Origin: Solen grandis
Taxonomy: Eukaryota > Mollusca > Bivalvia > Adapedonta > Solenidae
Assembly (NCBI GenBank): GCA_021229015.1
Contig: CM037785.1
Location: 35,823,062-35,887,061, forward strand
Reading direction: 5' to 3'
DNA length: 64,000 bases
This document shows, piece by piece, positions 61,901-64,000 of this stretch. The notes beneath the pieces are model-generated. The model saw only the letters and a list, made by a program, of their open reading frames with translations, searched no databases and was not told the origin of the DNA. The first letter of the stretch is position 1. Each line of letters starts with the position of its first letter. The translations under genes and the position numbers were made by a program.

Positions 61901-62211
61901 AGAAAATTTCTTTCTTTCATGCCGAAGATGCAATATCTTTTTTCAACTCAAAACTTTTGAATATTGTAATCTCACTTGTGGTTATGCAACTCATGAAAAA
62001 ATGTAACTTTCAAAGTTTACTTGATAAAATAAAATTGCATTATCCACAAAAATACCCAACTATCCTCTATGAACATAGGCAGGCATTCATCTTACCTTGA
62101 ACCATCAATATTTTTACATTCTGTGGTCAGGACAGGCGCACATGCTTCTGCTAAGACACGATCAATACTAAAGTCCGATGCAACATCTGCCTCTTGTAAT
62201 AGACTTTCAAG
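27015..62211 (-). CDS. GLG1: Golgi apparatus protein 1 (GLG1/ESL-1/CFR-1), partial
   Basis: Seventeen consecutive minus-strand exons sum to 1953 bp (651 residues) in one open frame from 62211 down to 27015: 62211-62096, 56927-56826, 55345-55201, 53605-53459, 52852-52703, 52225-52112, 51489-51401, 48281-48167, 46609-46517, 43349-43278, 42032-41970, 37949-37826, 35114-34972, 34195-34094, 33492-33343, 32914-32794, 27121-27015. The protein is an array of ~60-residue Cys-rich GLG1 repeats (patterns such as DPDLYKACHKE, VINCLMEK, SRQCAMQVK). From family knowledge GLG1 is a type I Golgi membrane sialoglycoprotein that binds FGFs and E-selectin and limits TGF-beta processing. Vertebrate GLG1 has about 1,180 residues, so roughly the last 55% is visible. 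Missing: the N-terminal exons (beyond 64000) and the C-terminal transmembrane/tail exon expected just after the last visible exon. Confidence 0.95.
28150..29012 (+). repeat. Pearl-like tandem array, 145-bp units
   Basis: Starts ACAAGAGGGCCATGATGGCC. The phrase GATTTGACCTC recurs at about 28354, 28499, 28644 and 28789, an exact 145-bp period. The array is closed by GACGACGAACGACGCACGAC and a palindromic end, CTCACCTTGAGCACGTTGTG with AGGTGAGC. Lies in the last visible GLG1 intron. Confidence 0.85.
29013..30111. other. GLG1 intron: SINE head and diverged repeat units
   Basis: A tRNA-like head on the minus strand lies near 29440-29510 (TAGTGGTAACACACTGAG with AGGTTCGATTC). From about 29700 there are two diverged units of the family containing GATATAAGC, CATGCAAAAC and GGGCCATAATTTGCA. 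No gene. Confidence 0.45.
30112..31096 (+). repeat. Pearl-like tandem array with (ACCG)n tail
   Basis: Starts ACTAGAGCTATCACTGAAGG. Units of about 146 bp share GTGCACTGCACTTCC at about 30480, 30626, 30771 and 30918. They end in a perfect (GACC)n run near 31027-31052 and a palindrome (TATACCCCCC ... GGGGGTATA). Confidence 0.85.
31097..31440 (+). repeat. Diverged tandem units interrupted by a LINE
   Basis: Units share CATGCAAAACTTTAACCAA, GGGGC(C/A)ATAATTTGTAATA and TTCATAAACTTTCAAGTCAA. The same family resumes at 32272-32500 after the LINE insertion. The break falls inside the phrase GCTGATA / GTAGCTTGCATGC, so the LINE inserted into an existing array. Confidence 0.65.
31441..32272 (+). mobile_element. 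5'-truncated LINE, 3' end only
   Basis: Decayed C-terminal sequence of a non-LTR reverse transcriptase protein is readable across frames: LVYKALNKLTPDYILNFLQP, then LRSQENNK, then FLKKSFGHTGASVWNGLPN. The motifs 'VYKAL..LTPDYI', 'LRS' and 'SVWNGLP' are typical of CR1/L2/Jockey-type ORF2 ends. A 3' UTR ends in AATAAA and (ATT)n, a common tail for these clades. Dead copy with several frame breaks. Confidence 0.7.
32272..32500 (+). repeat. Continuation of repeat units after the LINE
   Basis: Two GCATGCAAAACTTTAACCAA phrases and one AAAAGGGGCCATGATTCAT unit, the same family as 29700-30110 and 31097-31440. Confidence 0.6.
32794..32914 (-). CDS. GLG1: GLG1 exon
   Basis: Acceptor TTCCTACAG, donor GTAAGT, phase 0 to phase 1. 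Encodes EVSRIVEEAHVDVHIDSLLY and TACIEDLSRFCQDVETGEGK, closely matching the conserved penultimate Cys-rich repeat of vertebrate GLG1. Confidence 0.92.
33343..33492 (-). CDS. GLG1: GLG1 exon
   Basis: 150 bp, phase 0 on both sides. Encodes IRQYCGDAMADHEPSGSL, then VVECLEQKLMEGKIEQTSQC, one GLG1 repeat with its C...VVECL signature. Confidence 0.92.
34094..34195 (-). CDS. GLG1: GLG1 exon
   Basis: 102 bp, phase 0 on both sides. Encodes RLSRDCFMEIKLLVKETHKD and INMDPVLMHACQTQ, the second half of one Cys-rich repeat and the start of the next. Confidence 0.92.
34270..34552 (+). repeat. GTCCCCTACCGGTGAG-family element, single unit
   Basis: Starts ACAAGTAACTGGTGTTACATG and ends with GGGCAAACCTATAGTCCCCT and GCCAGTAGAGGACTAATA. 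A single internal unit (CATAATCTCCATACTGCCATC type) and a GACAGACGG tail lie between. Same family as the arrays at 35535-35960, 41012-41953 and 51880-52098. Confidence 0.7.
34972..35114 (-). CDS. GLG1: GLG1 exon
   Basis: Phase 1 in (completes Asp) and phase 0 out before GTAGGT. Encodes IRLNPSLAKSCRLDIPKFCS, then EGKVINCLKIQFIKK. The 'LNP.L...C..DIPKFC' pattern is a hallmark of GLG1 repeats. Confidence 0.94.
35535..35960 (+). repeat. GTCCCCTACCGGTGAG-family element, two units
   Basis: Opens ACAAGTAACTCATGTTGCAG and carries two ~165-bp units (TGTGCATAATCTCCATACTG near 35657 and ATGCATAATCTCCATACAGC near 35820). The characteristic closing microsatellite is absent, so the copy is truncated. Confidence 0.6.
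35960..37690. mobile_element. Possible DNA element with inverted ends in GLG1 intron
   Basis: Text near 35968-35990 (CCTGTGATTCAGATTGGACC) and the reverse complement of text near 37663-37684 share GATTCAGATTGGA with similar flanks, suggesting degenerate terminal inverted repeats about 1.7 kb apart. Inside are three ~36-bp tandem units near 37405-37520 (ATGCGTCAGAATGAGTCT). No transposase recognised. Tentative. Confidence 0.35.
37826..37949 (-). CDS. GLG1: GLG1 exon
   Basis: Phase 0 in, phase 1 out before GTAATG. Encodes MFCMEKDANDILDCLKMHQS and a following TGCRKVVMRRALQETK. 'ILDCLK' and the spaced Cys residues match the GLG1 repeat. Confidence 0.92.
38875..39790 (+). repeat. Pearl-like tandem array, ~166-bp units, (ACGG)n tail
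   Basis: Five units share GGGCC(A/G)TAACTCTGTGAAA, AAGCTTCCCATAAAGTTTC and CCATTAGTTCCTGAGAAAT with starts near 38884, 39052, 39219, 39385 and 39549. They end in GGACGGACGGACGAACGGAC-type microsatellite (about 39688-39733) and a GTGGGGGTATAAA end. Confidence 0.85.
39984..40218 (-). mobile_element. Second SINE family copy
   Basis: Contains AGTATTTCAGTCATATAGTG, CAGCTAATTACAGGTGGAG, AAGCCAGCTGGAAGGCTTCC and the tRNA-like end ATCAAACCCACACGG ... TGGCCACAGAGGCCCC, which on the minus strand reads as a tRNA head. Confidence 0.75.
40510..40751. mobile_element. TTAA-flanked MITE (CCCTTTCCCTCATA family), copy 2
   Basis: TTAACCCTTTCCCTCATATA at the left and ATGAGGGAAAGGGTTAA at the right; nearly identical to the copy at 16150-16389. 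The central palindrome CTGCGAGTTACTCGCAG is perfect here. Intact ends suggest recent activity. Confidence 0.88.
41012..41953 (+). repeat. GTCCCCTACCGG-family array, ~150-bp units
   Basis: Opens ACAAGTAACTGGTGTTGTAT. It has five near-identical units with CCATTTTTTGCCATATTTTC and TTACCATAGCAACCACAATT between about 41087 and 41830, then GACAGACAGACAGACGGACG. It closes with CCCCTCCGGTGTGAACACCG and TAGGGGACTA. It lies 17 bp from a GLG1 exon (41970), so the element ends just inside the splice donor side of the intron. Confidence 0.85.
41970..42032 (-). CDS. GLG1: GLG1 exon (63 bp)
   Basis: Phase 0 on both sides; encodes QVEAVEGADFVLFRECKSMI followed by K. It joins to MFCMEKDAND of the next exon to rebuild a Cys-rich repeat. 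Confidence 0.9.
42073..42288. mobile_element. Palindromic MITE (CTGTAGAATCATTA ends)
   Basis: Left CTGTAGAATCATTAATTTTT and right AAAAATAATGATTCTGCAG are inverted. The interior keeps further pairing (TTTTCGTGGGTAATG / CCCCACGAAAAATAATG). A fragment with similar words lies near 8570-8790 (GTTTACAGTATC, TTTCGTT). Confidence 0.7.
42985..43230 (-). mobile_element. Second SINE family copy
   Basis: Same landmarks as the copy at 39984-40218 (CAGCTAATTACAGGTGGAG, GGATTCGAACCCACACGG, AAAGTCAGCGACTTTACC). It ends about 50 bp from the GLG1 exon at 43278. Confidence 0.75.
43278..43349 (-). CDS. GLG1: GLG1 exon (72 bp)
   Basis: Phase 0 on both sides. Encodes VIECLRGHQKELSNQCHVIL and FKRE. 'VIECL' followed by a Cys after 13 residues is the second half of a GLG1 repeat. 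Confidence 0.92.
43654..44470 (-). mobile_element. Broken mariner-like transposon
   Basis: Minus-strand reading recovers mariner transposase phrases in different frames: FVYKWHKQFRDGRTSVFDDK near 44110-44160 and ATGGDYVKKVNRTLDFDV near 43895-43945 (C-terminus). The low-coordinate edge has TACGAGGGGTGATTAATAAG, a mariner-type terminal repeat. The other terminal repeat was not found, and most of the catalytic domain is deleted or decayed. Confidence 0.65.
44490..45890 (+). repeat. Pearl-like tandem array, ~165-bp units
   Basis: Opens ACAAGAGGGCCATGATGGCC as at 28150. CATACCAAATATCTAAGCTC recurs at about 44902, 45066, 45231, 45396 and 45561. It closes with GACGCACGCACGCACGGACG and CTCACCTTGAGCACGTTGTG. 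Because 165 is a multiple of three, the units give a repetitive 201-codon open frame (45024-45629) that is not a gene. Confidence 0.88.
46004..46490. mobile_element. pogo/Tigger-type MITE, ~490 bp
   Basis: Left end CAGTCGGATCTCGGTTACCC and right end GGATAACCGAGATCCAACTG are inverted copies flanked by TA on both sides. Such CAGT...CTCGGTTATCC ends are typical of the pogo branch of Tc1/mariner elements. Internal text repeats CCCTTTATC(T/C)GAA phrases. No transposase frame. Confidence 0.75.
46517..46609 (-). CDS. GLG1: GLG1 exon
   Basis: Phase 0 on both sides. Encodes GESIELDPQLKKGCTEDIKN and FCAGVHTGNAA, then joins VIECLRG. A textbook GLG1 repeat start: acidic, 'LDP.L...C..DI..FC'. Confidence 0.94.
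46872..47590 (+). repeat. Pearl-like array, diverged
   Basis: Begins AAAGAGGGCCCTGATGGCCC and carries two to three units around GTGACCCCTGGGGCAGGGCC. Ends with GCATGCACGCATGCAAGGAC and a decayed CTCACCATGAGGACGTTGTG palindrome. Same family as 44490-45890. Confidence 0.7.
47660..47755. repeat. 41-bp tandem duplication
   Basis: TAGCTCAGTCAACTGCACAC with AGGCAGTATCACAAACTAAT is followed at once by a second copy (one substitution), near 47671-47711 and 47712-47752. In the GLG1 intron. Confidence 0.8.
48167..48281 (-). CDS. GLG1: GLG1 exon
   Basis: Enters in phase 2, leaves in phase 0 before GTAGGT. Encodes SDIVVCLSEIVREDVLKDEK, then KHKCRQQLRVEVLHR, second half of a GLG1 repeat. Confidence 0.93.
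48480..48835. repeat. Two repeat heads and a poly-G run
   Basis: A single unit of a pearl-like family (GGGGCCTTAGACCTTGGGGG type) is followed by an element head, ACTAGAACTATCACTGAAGG, at 48699. Next come three GGCAAGACAGGACGGGAC-type tandem repeats, then G-runs near 48827-48843. Heads of the ACTAGAACTATCAC type also occur near 29562, 53358 and 56517. Confidence 0.5.
49033..51315. mobile_element. PIF1-helicase element with 330-bp inverted arms
   Basis: Left arm about 49033-49363 and right arm about 50985-51315 are near-identical inverted copies; translated in the same sense, both give MRTQVFNNETRNAKLTPVF. Between them, 49492-49765 is an open fragment reading GHSFFIVGPAGTGKSHVIKR and ITCSTGISCC, then IHKFLGLSDGRYD: a Walker A motif (GPAGTGKS) and PIF1-family helicase context. 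The frame is cut at about 49765 by a SINE, and the rest of the helicase is missing. The remainder to 50985 is AT-rich. Likely a decayed large DNA transposon or two copies in opposite orientation. Confidence 0.65.
49492..49765 (+). pseudogene. PIF1-like DNA helicase, N-terminal fragment
   Basis: About 90 codons in one frame with the Walker A loop GPAGTGKS and the ITCSTG segment seen after it in PIF1-like helicases. Conserved helicase motifs II-VI are absent because a tRNA-headed SINE (49770-50035) is inserted and no continuation is seen beyond it. PIF1-like helicases unwind DNA 5' to 3' and are common cargo of large eukaryotic transposons. No plausible start codon or promoter can be defended. 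Confidence 0.65.
51401..51489 (-). CDS. GLG1: GLG1 exon
   Basis: Acceptor TGTGTCTAG, donor GTAAGT; phase 0 in, phase 2 out. Encodes VQLKDIRFTHAFKEACKGDV, then EQHCQDMKK, a GLG1 repeat start. It sits within 90 bp of the inverted-arm element. Confidence 0.93.
51537..51772 (-). mobile_element. Second SINE family copy
   Basis: CAGCTAATAACAGGTGGAGG, CCGCAAGCCAGCTGGAAGGC and GGGATTCGAACCCACACAG landmarks. Lies between two GLG1 exons. Confidence 0.75.
51880..52098 (+). repeat. GTCCCCTACTGGTGAG-family element, single unit
   Basis: ACTGGTGTTGCACACAACAC and GAGTCCCCTACTGGTGAGG, one CCATACTGCCATC unit and a short truncated tail. It abuts the donor side of the GLG1 exon at 52112. Confidence 0.6.
52112..52225 (-). 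CDS. GLG1: GLG1 exon
   Basis: Phase 0 on both sides. Encodes DLLEHDAEAAEVMNCLIEHK, then MNTQCAAGVEHHQI; matches the conserved 'MECLI..K....MN..CA.GV.H' region of vertebrate GLG1. Confidence 0.95.
52703..52852 (-). CDS. GLG1: GLG1 exon
   Basis: Acceptor TGTTTTAG, donor GTAACC; phase 0 on both sides. Encodes EFACLQDNLDNLVPDCQDAI, an acidic stretch (TEDEDEDLDL) and ILMKACTPMIKKFCG. The 'CLQD.LD.L...C' segment is strongly conserved in GLG1. Confidence 0.95.
53029..53335 (-). mobile_element. tRNA-headed SINE copy
   Basis: TTGGGTTTAACGTCTCACTG, CATGTGGCATGATACCACAC, CATTATCCCGACACC and CGACCTCCCGCTCCCAAGG; orientation as for the copy at 12965-13275. Confidence 0.78.
53459..53605 (-). CDS. GLG1: GLG1 exon with a GC splice donor
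   Basis: Encodes KSKLSRQCAMQVKRVMRKRA, then RIELEPELEEACLSDLGMFC and SDLDIMGK. The frame to the next exon (EFACLQD) works only if the exon ends AAG before GCAAGG. The nearby GTAAGA five bases on would add five bases and destroy the downstream frame. So this is read as a GC-AG intron. Confidence 0.92.
54030..54495. repeat. Diverged tandem units
   Basis: Three loose units with CATCATCAAACTTG, AGAGATTATAGCCA and AAGGGCCAT(A/T)A(A/C) phrases precede a MITE. No closing microsatellite. In the GLG1 intron. Confidence 0.4.
54496..54692. mobile_element. TTAA-flanked MITE, internally deleted copy 3
   Basis: Starts TTAACCCATTTTGACGCAC, lacking the CTTTCCCTCATATAGACTC stretch of copies 1 and 2. It also lacks the central GCCTGCGAGTTACTCGCAGG palindrome. 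Ends ATGAGGGAAAGGGTTAA. Confidence 0.8.
54885..55095. mobile_element. Hairpin MITE (CAGATCAGACAGCTCC family)
   Basis: AACAGAGCAGACTCAGATCA and TGATCAGGGTCTCCTCTGTT form an inverted pair around CTCCTATAGGAG, followed by a TGTAGCTAAGAGTCT tail. Related copies lie near 12710-12900, 42880-42970, 56990-57110 and 63340-63600. Confidence 0.65.
55201..55345 (-). CDS. GLG1: GLG1 exon
   Basis: Enters in phase 2, leaves in phase 0 before GTATGT. Encodes LDPDLYKACHKEAVSMCHAD, ENWFKGD, then SNSPMVFPCLYRNMKDD. 'DENWF.GD' with 'PCL.R' is a GLG1-specific stretch. Confidence 0.95.
56826..56927 (-). CDS. GLG1: GLG1 exon
   Basis: Phase 2 on both sides. Encodes VINCLMEKVDSDHMTDDCEE, then RLMEIQYFIVRDF. The 'EIQYFIVRDF' segment is near-invariant in animal GLG1. 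Confidence 0.95.
57131..58139 (+). mobile_element. Truncated mariner-like element with both terminal repeats
   Basis: Left TACGAGGGGTGATCCAGAAT and the reverse complement of the right end (TCGAGGGATGATCCAGAATT) match, placing TIRs of about 26 bp at 57131 and 58139. An internal fragment at 57598-57798 reads PRVSHALVFKWHKHFRDGWE and VNNDAGRGKKPS, the N-terminal helix-turn-helix region of mariner transposase. The catalytic D...D(34)D part is gone. About 1 kb, inactive, in the GLG1 intron. Confidence 0.8.
58140..58390. other. GLG1 intron with short GCAT-type repeats
   Basis: AT-rich; contains several copies of TTGCATCC / GATGCA-type words near 58265-58345 (a decayed short tandem array). No gene. 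Confidence 0.4.
58392..59025 (+). repeat. Direct duplication of a ~314-bp segment
   Basis: Both copies begin CTAGATGTGGGTGTTCCTCG (about 58395 and 58707). They continue through a compound (AC)n(AT)nTnGn tract and end in CAGTCTTCATCAGAGGAGTG ... GAATTCAAAAC. They differ mainly in homopolymer length. Each is the head of the GTGTCGCCTGCATTTAAGC-type pearl-like family. Confidence 0.85.
59026..60188 (+). repeat. Pearl-like array, copy A, ~156-bp units, GAC-rich tail
   Basis: Starts AATTATGACGTCATTAAGCA. Units share TTCTTGTGCACTGCACTC, TTTAAGTTTCAAGGTGATAC and GGTCCGGACAAAAATAAAAT; the last two are almost identical and 156 bp apart (59745, 59901). It ends with GACGCCGACGACGCCGACGA-type repeats and CTATGCAGGCGACACAAAAA. 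Confidence 0.85.
60189..60905 (+). repeat. Pearl-like array, copy B
   Basis: Repeats the start of copy A almost exactly (ACGTCATTAAGCACTTATGA, ATATATATGTTGCAAGTTTG), has fewer units, and ends in CGCCGCCGACGACGCACGAC and GCAGGCGACACAAAAATTAT. Confidence 0.82.
60906..61330. repeat. Blended segment: repeat unit mixed with a GLG1 exon copy
   Basis: Phrases alternate between the array (TTATGCACCAACAAGAATTA, TATCATTCTTGCACAA) and the GLG1 exon region at 61870-62220 (TTTCTTTCATG.CCGAA, TTTTTCAACTCAAAACTTTT, TTCATCTTACGTTGATACCA, GATTTCAAGCTGTCAA). The exon-like part (about 61136-61252) is not open in the GLG1 frame. It looks like a consensus of misaligned reads rather than a real second exon. Confidence 0.6.
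61331..61842 (+). repeat. Pearl-like array, copy C
   Basis: Units identical or nearly so to the last units of copy A (GTCAGAGTTATCATTCTTGT, CTCAATGTGATCTATCCATG), a shorter GACGACGCCGACGACG tail and the same GCTATGCAGGCGACACAAAAA end. Confidence 0.82.
62096..62211 (-). CDS. GLG1: GLG1 exon, most upstream one visible
   Basis: Acceptor GTTGACAG, donor GTAAGA; phase 0 in, phase 2 out (completing Arg with the next exon). Encodes LESLLQEADVASDFSIDRVL, then AEACAPVLTTECKNIDGS, followed in the next exon by VINCLMEK. It lies about 250 bp from the repeat copies and is the true exon of the blended segment to its left. Confidence 0.88.
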
Positions 62212-64000
62212 CTGTCAACATAGCATAAATACATCAAAGGATATACATGTGTACACTAAAGATATTTTCTCACATATAAAGCTATTTTTTATCAAAGAGT
62301 AATGAGGTTTTGTTTCAATCTAACTTAATACCATGTCACAAGGCATTCCTTAAAAGGAACACCTGGTGTTGCTCTGATTAAAGTCCACAGTACACGGACA
62401 AAAGCTCCAGGTAAGCTTTTATTTATTTCGTAGTTCATGACATTGAAAAGATTTCTTCTATAGTAAATCAAAACACACAGTGGAACTTTCATCAAAATAA
62501 ACTGGTGTGTAATTCTCCTATACAAGCTATCACAGTTATTGTAACTCATAATGTTATCTCTTTTAGCGATATATTGCAAGTGTTCATCAGTTAAGGTAAT
62601 CCAGTCATCAGTTAAATCACAATCATGGTCCTTCAAATGCTTAAAAAGACTTCATTGCAGATGCAAGCATCCACCGACTTGGGAGTCATAGGCTCTTTTG
62701 CTCAAAGTTTTTAAAGGCTTGAATTTACTATAAAATTCCCATAATCAATGGACAATGATCACAATTTAATGATGGATGGATTACCTTAATTCTCAAAGCA
62801 AAATGCAAACGGGACTTATTATGTCACAATTCAGCATCTTTTCACAGCTATGGGTATCAGGTTGTCTGGTGCATATCCTAGCTCCAAATTCAATTCAGAG
62901 ACAAACTGCTACATAAAGTGAAAGAACTTTCTCAGGCCCAGTTTAAGTTTCACTTGACATCAGCTTTAAGACAGTTGTATTTTACATGTTTTTTGACAAT
63001 GAAAGACTGAACTGTCAATTGTTTGTTTATTGGGTTTAACATCCCAACAACAGTATTTTAGTCATTTGGAGACGATGTCTACTCGAGACAGATATCAAGC
63101 CGTGGCATGATACCACACCCAGTCACATTATCCTGACACCGGGCCAACCAGTCCTGGAACTACCCTGATATGCTGAGCTCAAAGCAAGGGAGCTATACCA
63201 GTACCATATCTTATGATATGTCACGGCTGGGAATGGAACTCACAACCTCCCGCTACCGAGGCGGCATCTCTAACCACTCAATCACAGAGAACAGTTTGTT
63301 AATCAGTATATTAAACCTCATATAGAAACATTCTGATGCATTTACCAACAGAGCAGACCCAGATCAGACAAGCCCTGGAATGAGCTGTGTGATCAGGGTC
63401 CCCTCTGTTTGCTCATACAATATTGTAGCTTCAATTCTAAACAGCCTGCACAGCAAAGAAAAAAAACATTGTTTTAAATACCATTTTCATGCTCAATAAA
63501 TTAATGTTCATCGAGTTATATGCTCAATAAATCATTATTCATCAAGTTATAAACTTATACATAAATATTCAAGCGTTAAGAGTTAAGTACATTAAGGGGA
63601 AATCTGAAGAACTTTTCCAACCAGTTTGAACAGTTCCATTGTAGTGCTCATACTCTGTTTCTTTTATGCTTCTGTGCAAATGATGGTACACTAGTCAATC
63701 ATAAAGTATGACCCAAACCCCTATTTTTGCATCACCTTCAGGCCTCTTAATTCAGGATTTTTTCTTCTCATTGTTCTGGGAAGAAGACCTTTACCCTTTT
63801 AATTGAGAATTTTCATGCAAAAATGTCATTAATTTGGAAAAAAAGTCAGGAAATAATATCAAATCTAGGGAAAGAAAGTGAAAGGTTATCAACAATTGCT
63901 ATCTAGAAAACAGTATCAAATTTTGTAAAAATTTGACCAAATAAAACCAATATTTTCTTCTCCCAAGCACTTCATCAATGGGATATTTCACACTGGGGAA
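62212..64000. other. GLG1 upstream intron; unexplained frame and SINE
   Basis: No GLG1 exon seen. A 103-codon minus-strand open frame (62325-62636) reads MKDHDCDLTDDWITLTDEHL ... FNVMNYEINK; it is not GLG1 and I do not recognise it. A tRNA-headed SINE lies at 63020-63293 and a hairpin MITE (CAGATCAGACAAGCCC type) near 63340-63600. Confidence 0.45.

Noticed and set aside
1..64000. Search for an undescribed defence, toxin or operon-like system
   Set aside because: Gene structure is eukaryotic throughout; nothing resembles a prokaryotic system. The interesting material is transposon and splice-structure related.

Overview
The window is animal genomic DNA. It has small exons (40-218 bp) with GT-AG splice sites, long AT-rich introns and an unusually dense load of dispersed repeats. 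Several repeat types (tRNA-headed SINEs, 'pearl'-like elements built from ~145-166 bp tandem units closed by ACGG/ACCG microsatellites, TTAA-flanked MITEs) are typical of bivalve molluscs, so I infer a bivalve, but I cannot name a species. There are 100 Ns at 26023-26122, and several places look like residual long-read assembly error.

Three genes can be built exon by exon. (1) Plus strand, 3873-18961: a nine-exon gene for a 359-residue secretory, single-pass membrane protein with a zona-pellucida-like extracellular region, a basic furin-type site, a transmembrane helix and a short basic tail. The nine exons sum to 1080 bp and all outer splice phases agree, but exon 7 carries two compensating one-base frame offsets. 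An extra phase-compatible exon at 10133-10267 ends in a stop after a hydrophobic tail. (2) Minus strand, 23798-22404: a compact three-exon gene for a 135-residue protein I do not recognise, with an acidic Asp run near its C-terminus and ETS/CRE-like sites just upstream. (3) Minus strand, 62211-27015: seventeen consecutive in-phase exons (1953 bp, 651 residues) of GLG1, the Golgi cysteine-rich sialoglycoprotein. Its N-terminal exons lie beyond 64000, and its final transmembrane/cytosolic exon was not found between 23.8 and 27.0 kb; it may lie in the N gap. One GLG1 intron (52853-53458) needs a GC donor to keep the frame.

The rest is introns and intergenic DNA occupied by mobile elements: tRNA-headed SINEs of at least two families, pearl-like tandem-unit elements, TTAA-type and pogo-type MITEs, two broken mariner-like elements, a 5'-truncated LINE inserted in another repeat, a PIF1-helicase fragment between 330-bp inverted arms, a ~1 kb foldback, a CGTC-rich foldback tract, and a nested tandem duplication at 58.4-61.9 kb. 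Within the last, 60.92-61.33 kb reads like a consensus blended from a repeat unit and a GLG1 exon.

I saw no CRISPR array, rRNA, convincing functional tRNA gene, operon or prokaryotic defence system. The most interesting items are the possible alternative terminal exon of the ZP-like gene, the helicase-bearing inverted-arm element, the unrecognised 135-residue gene and the blended exon copy.
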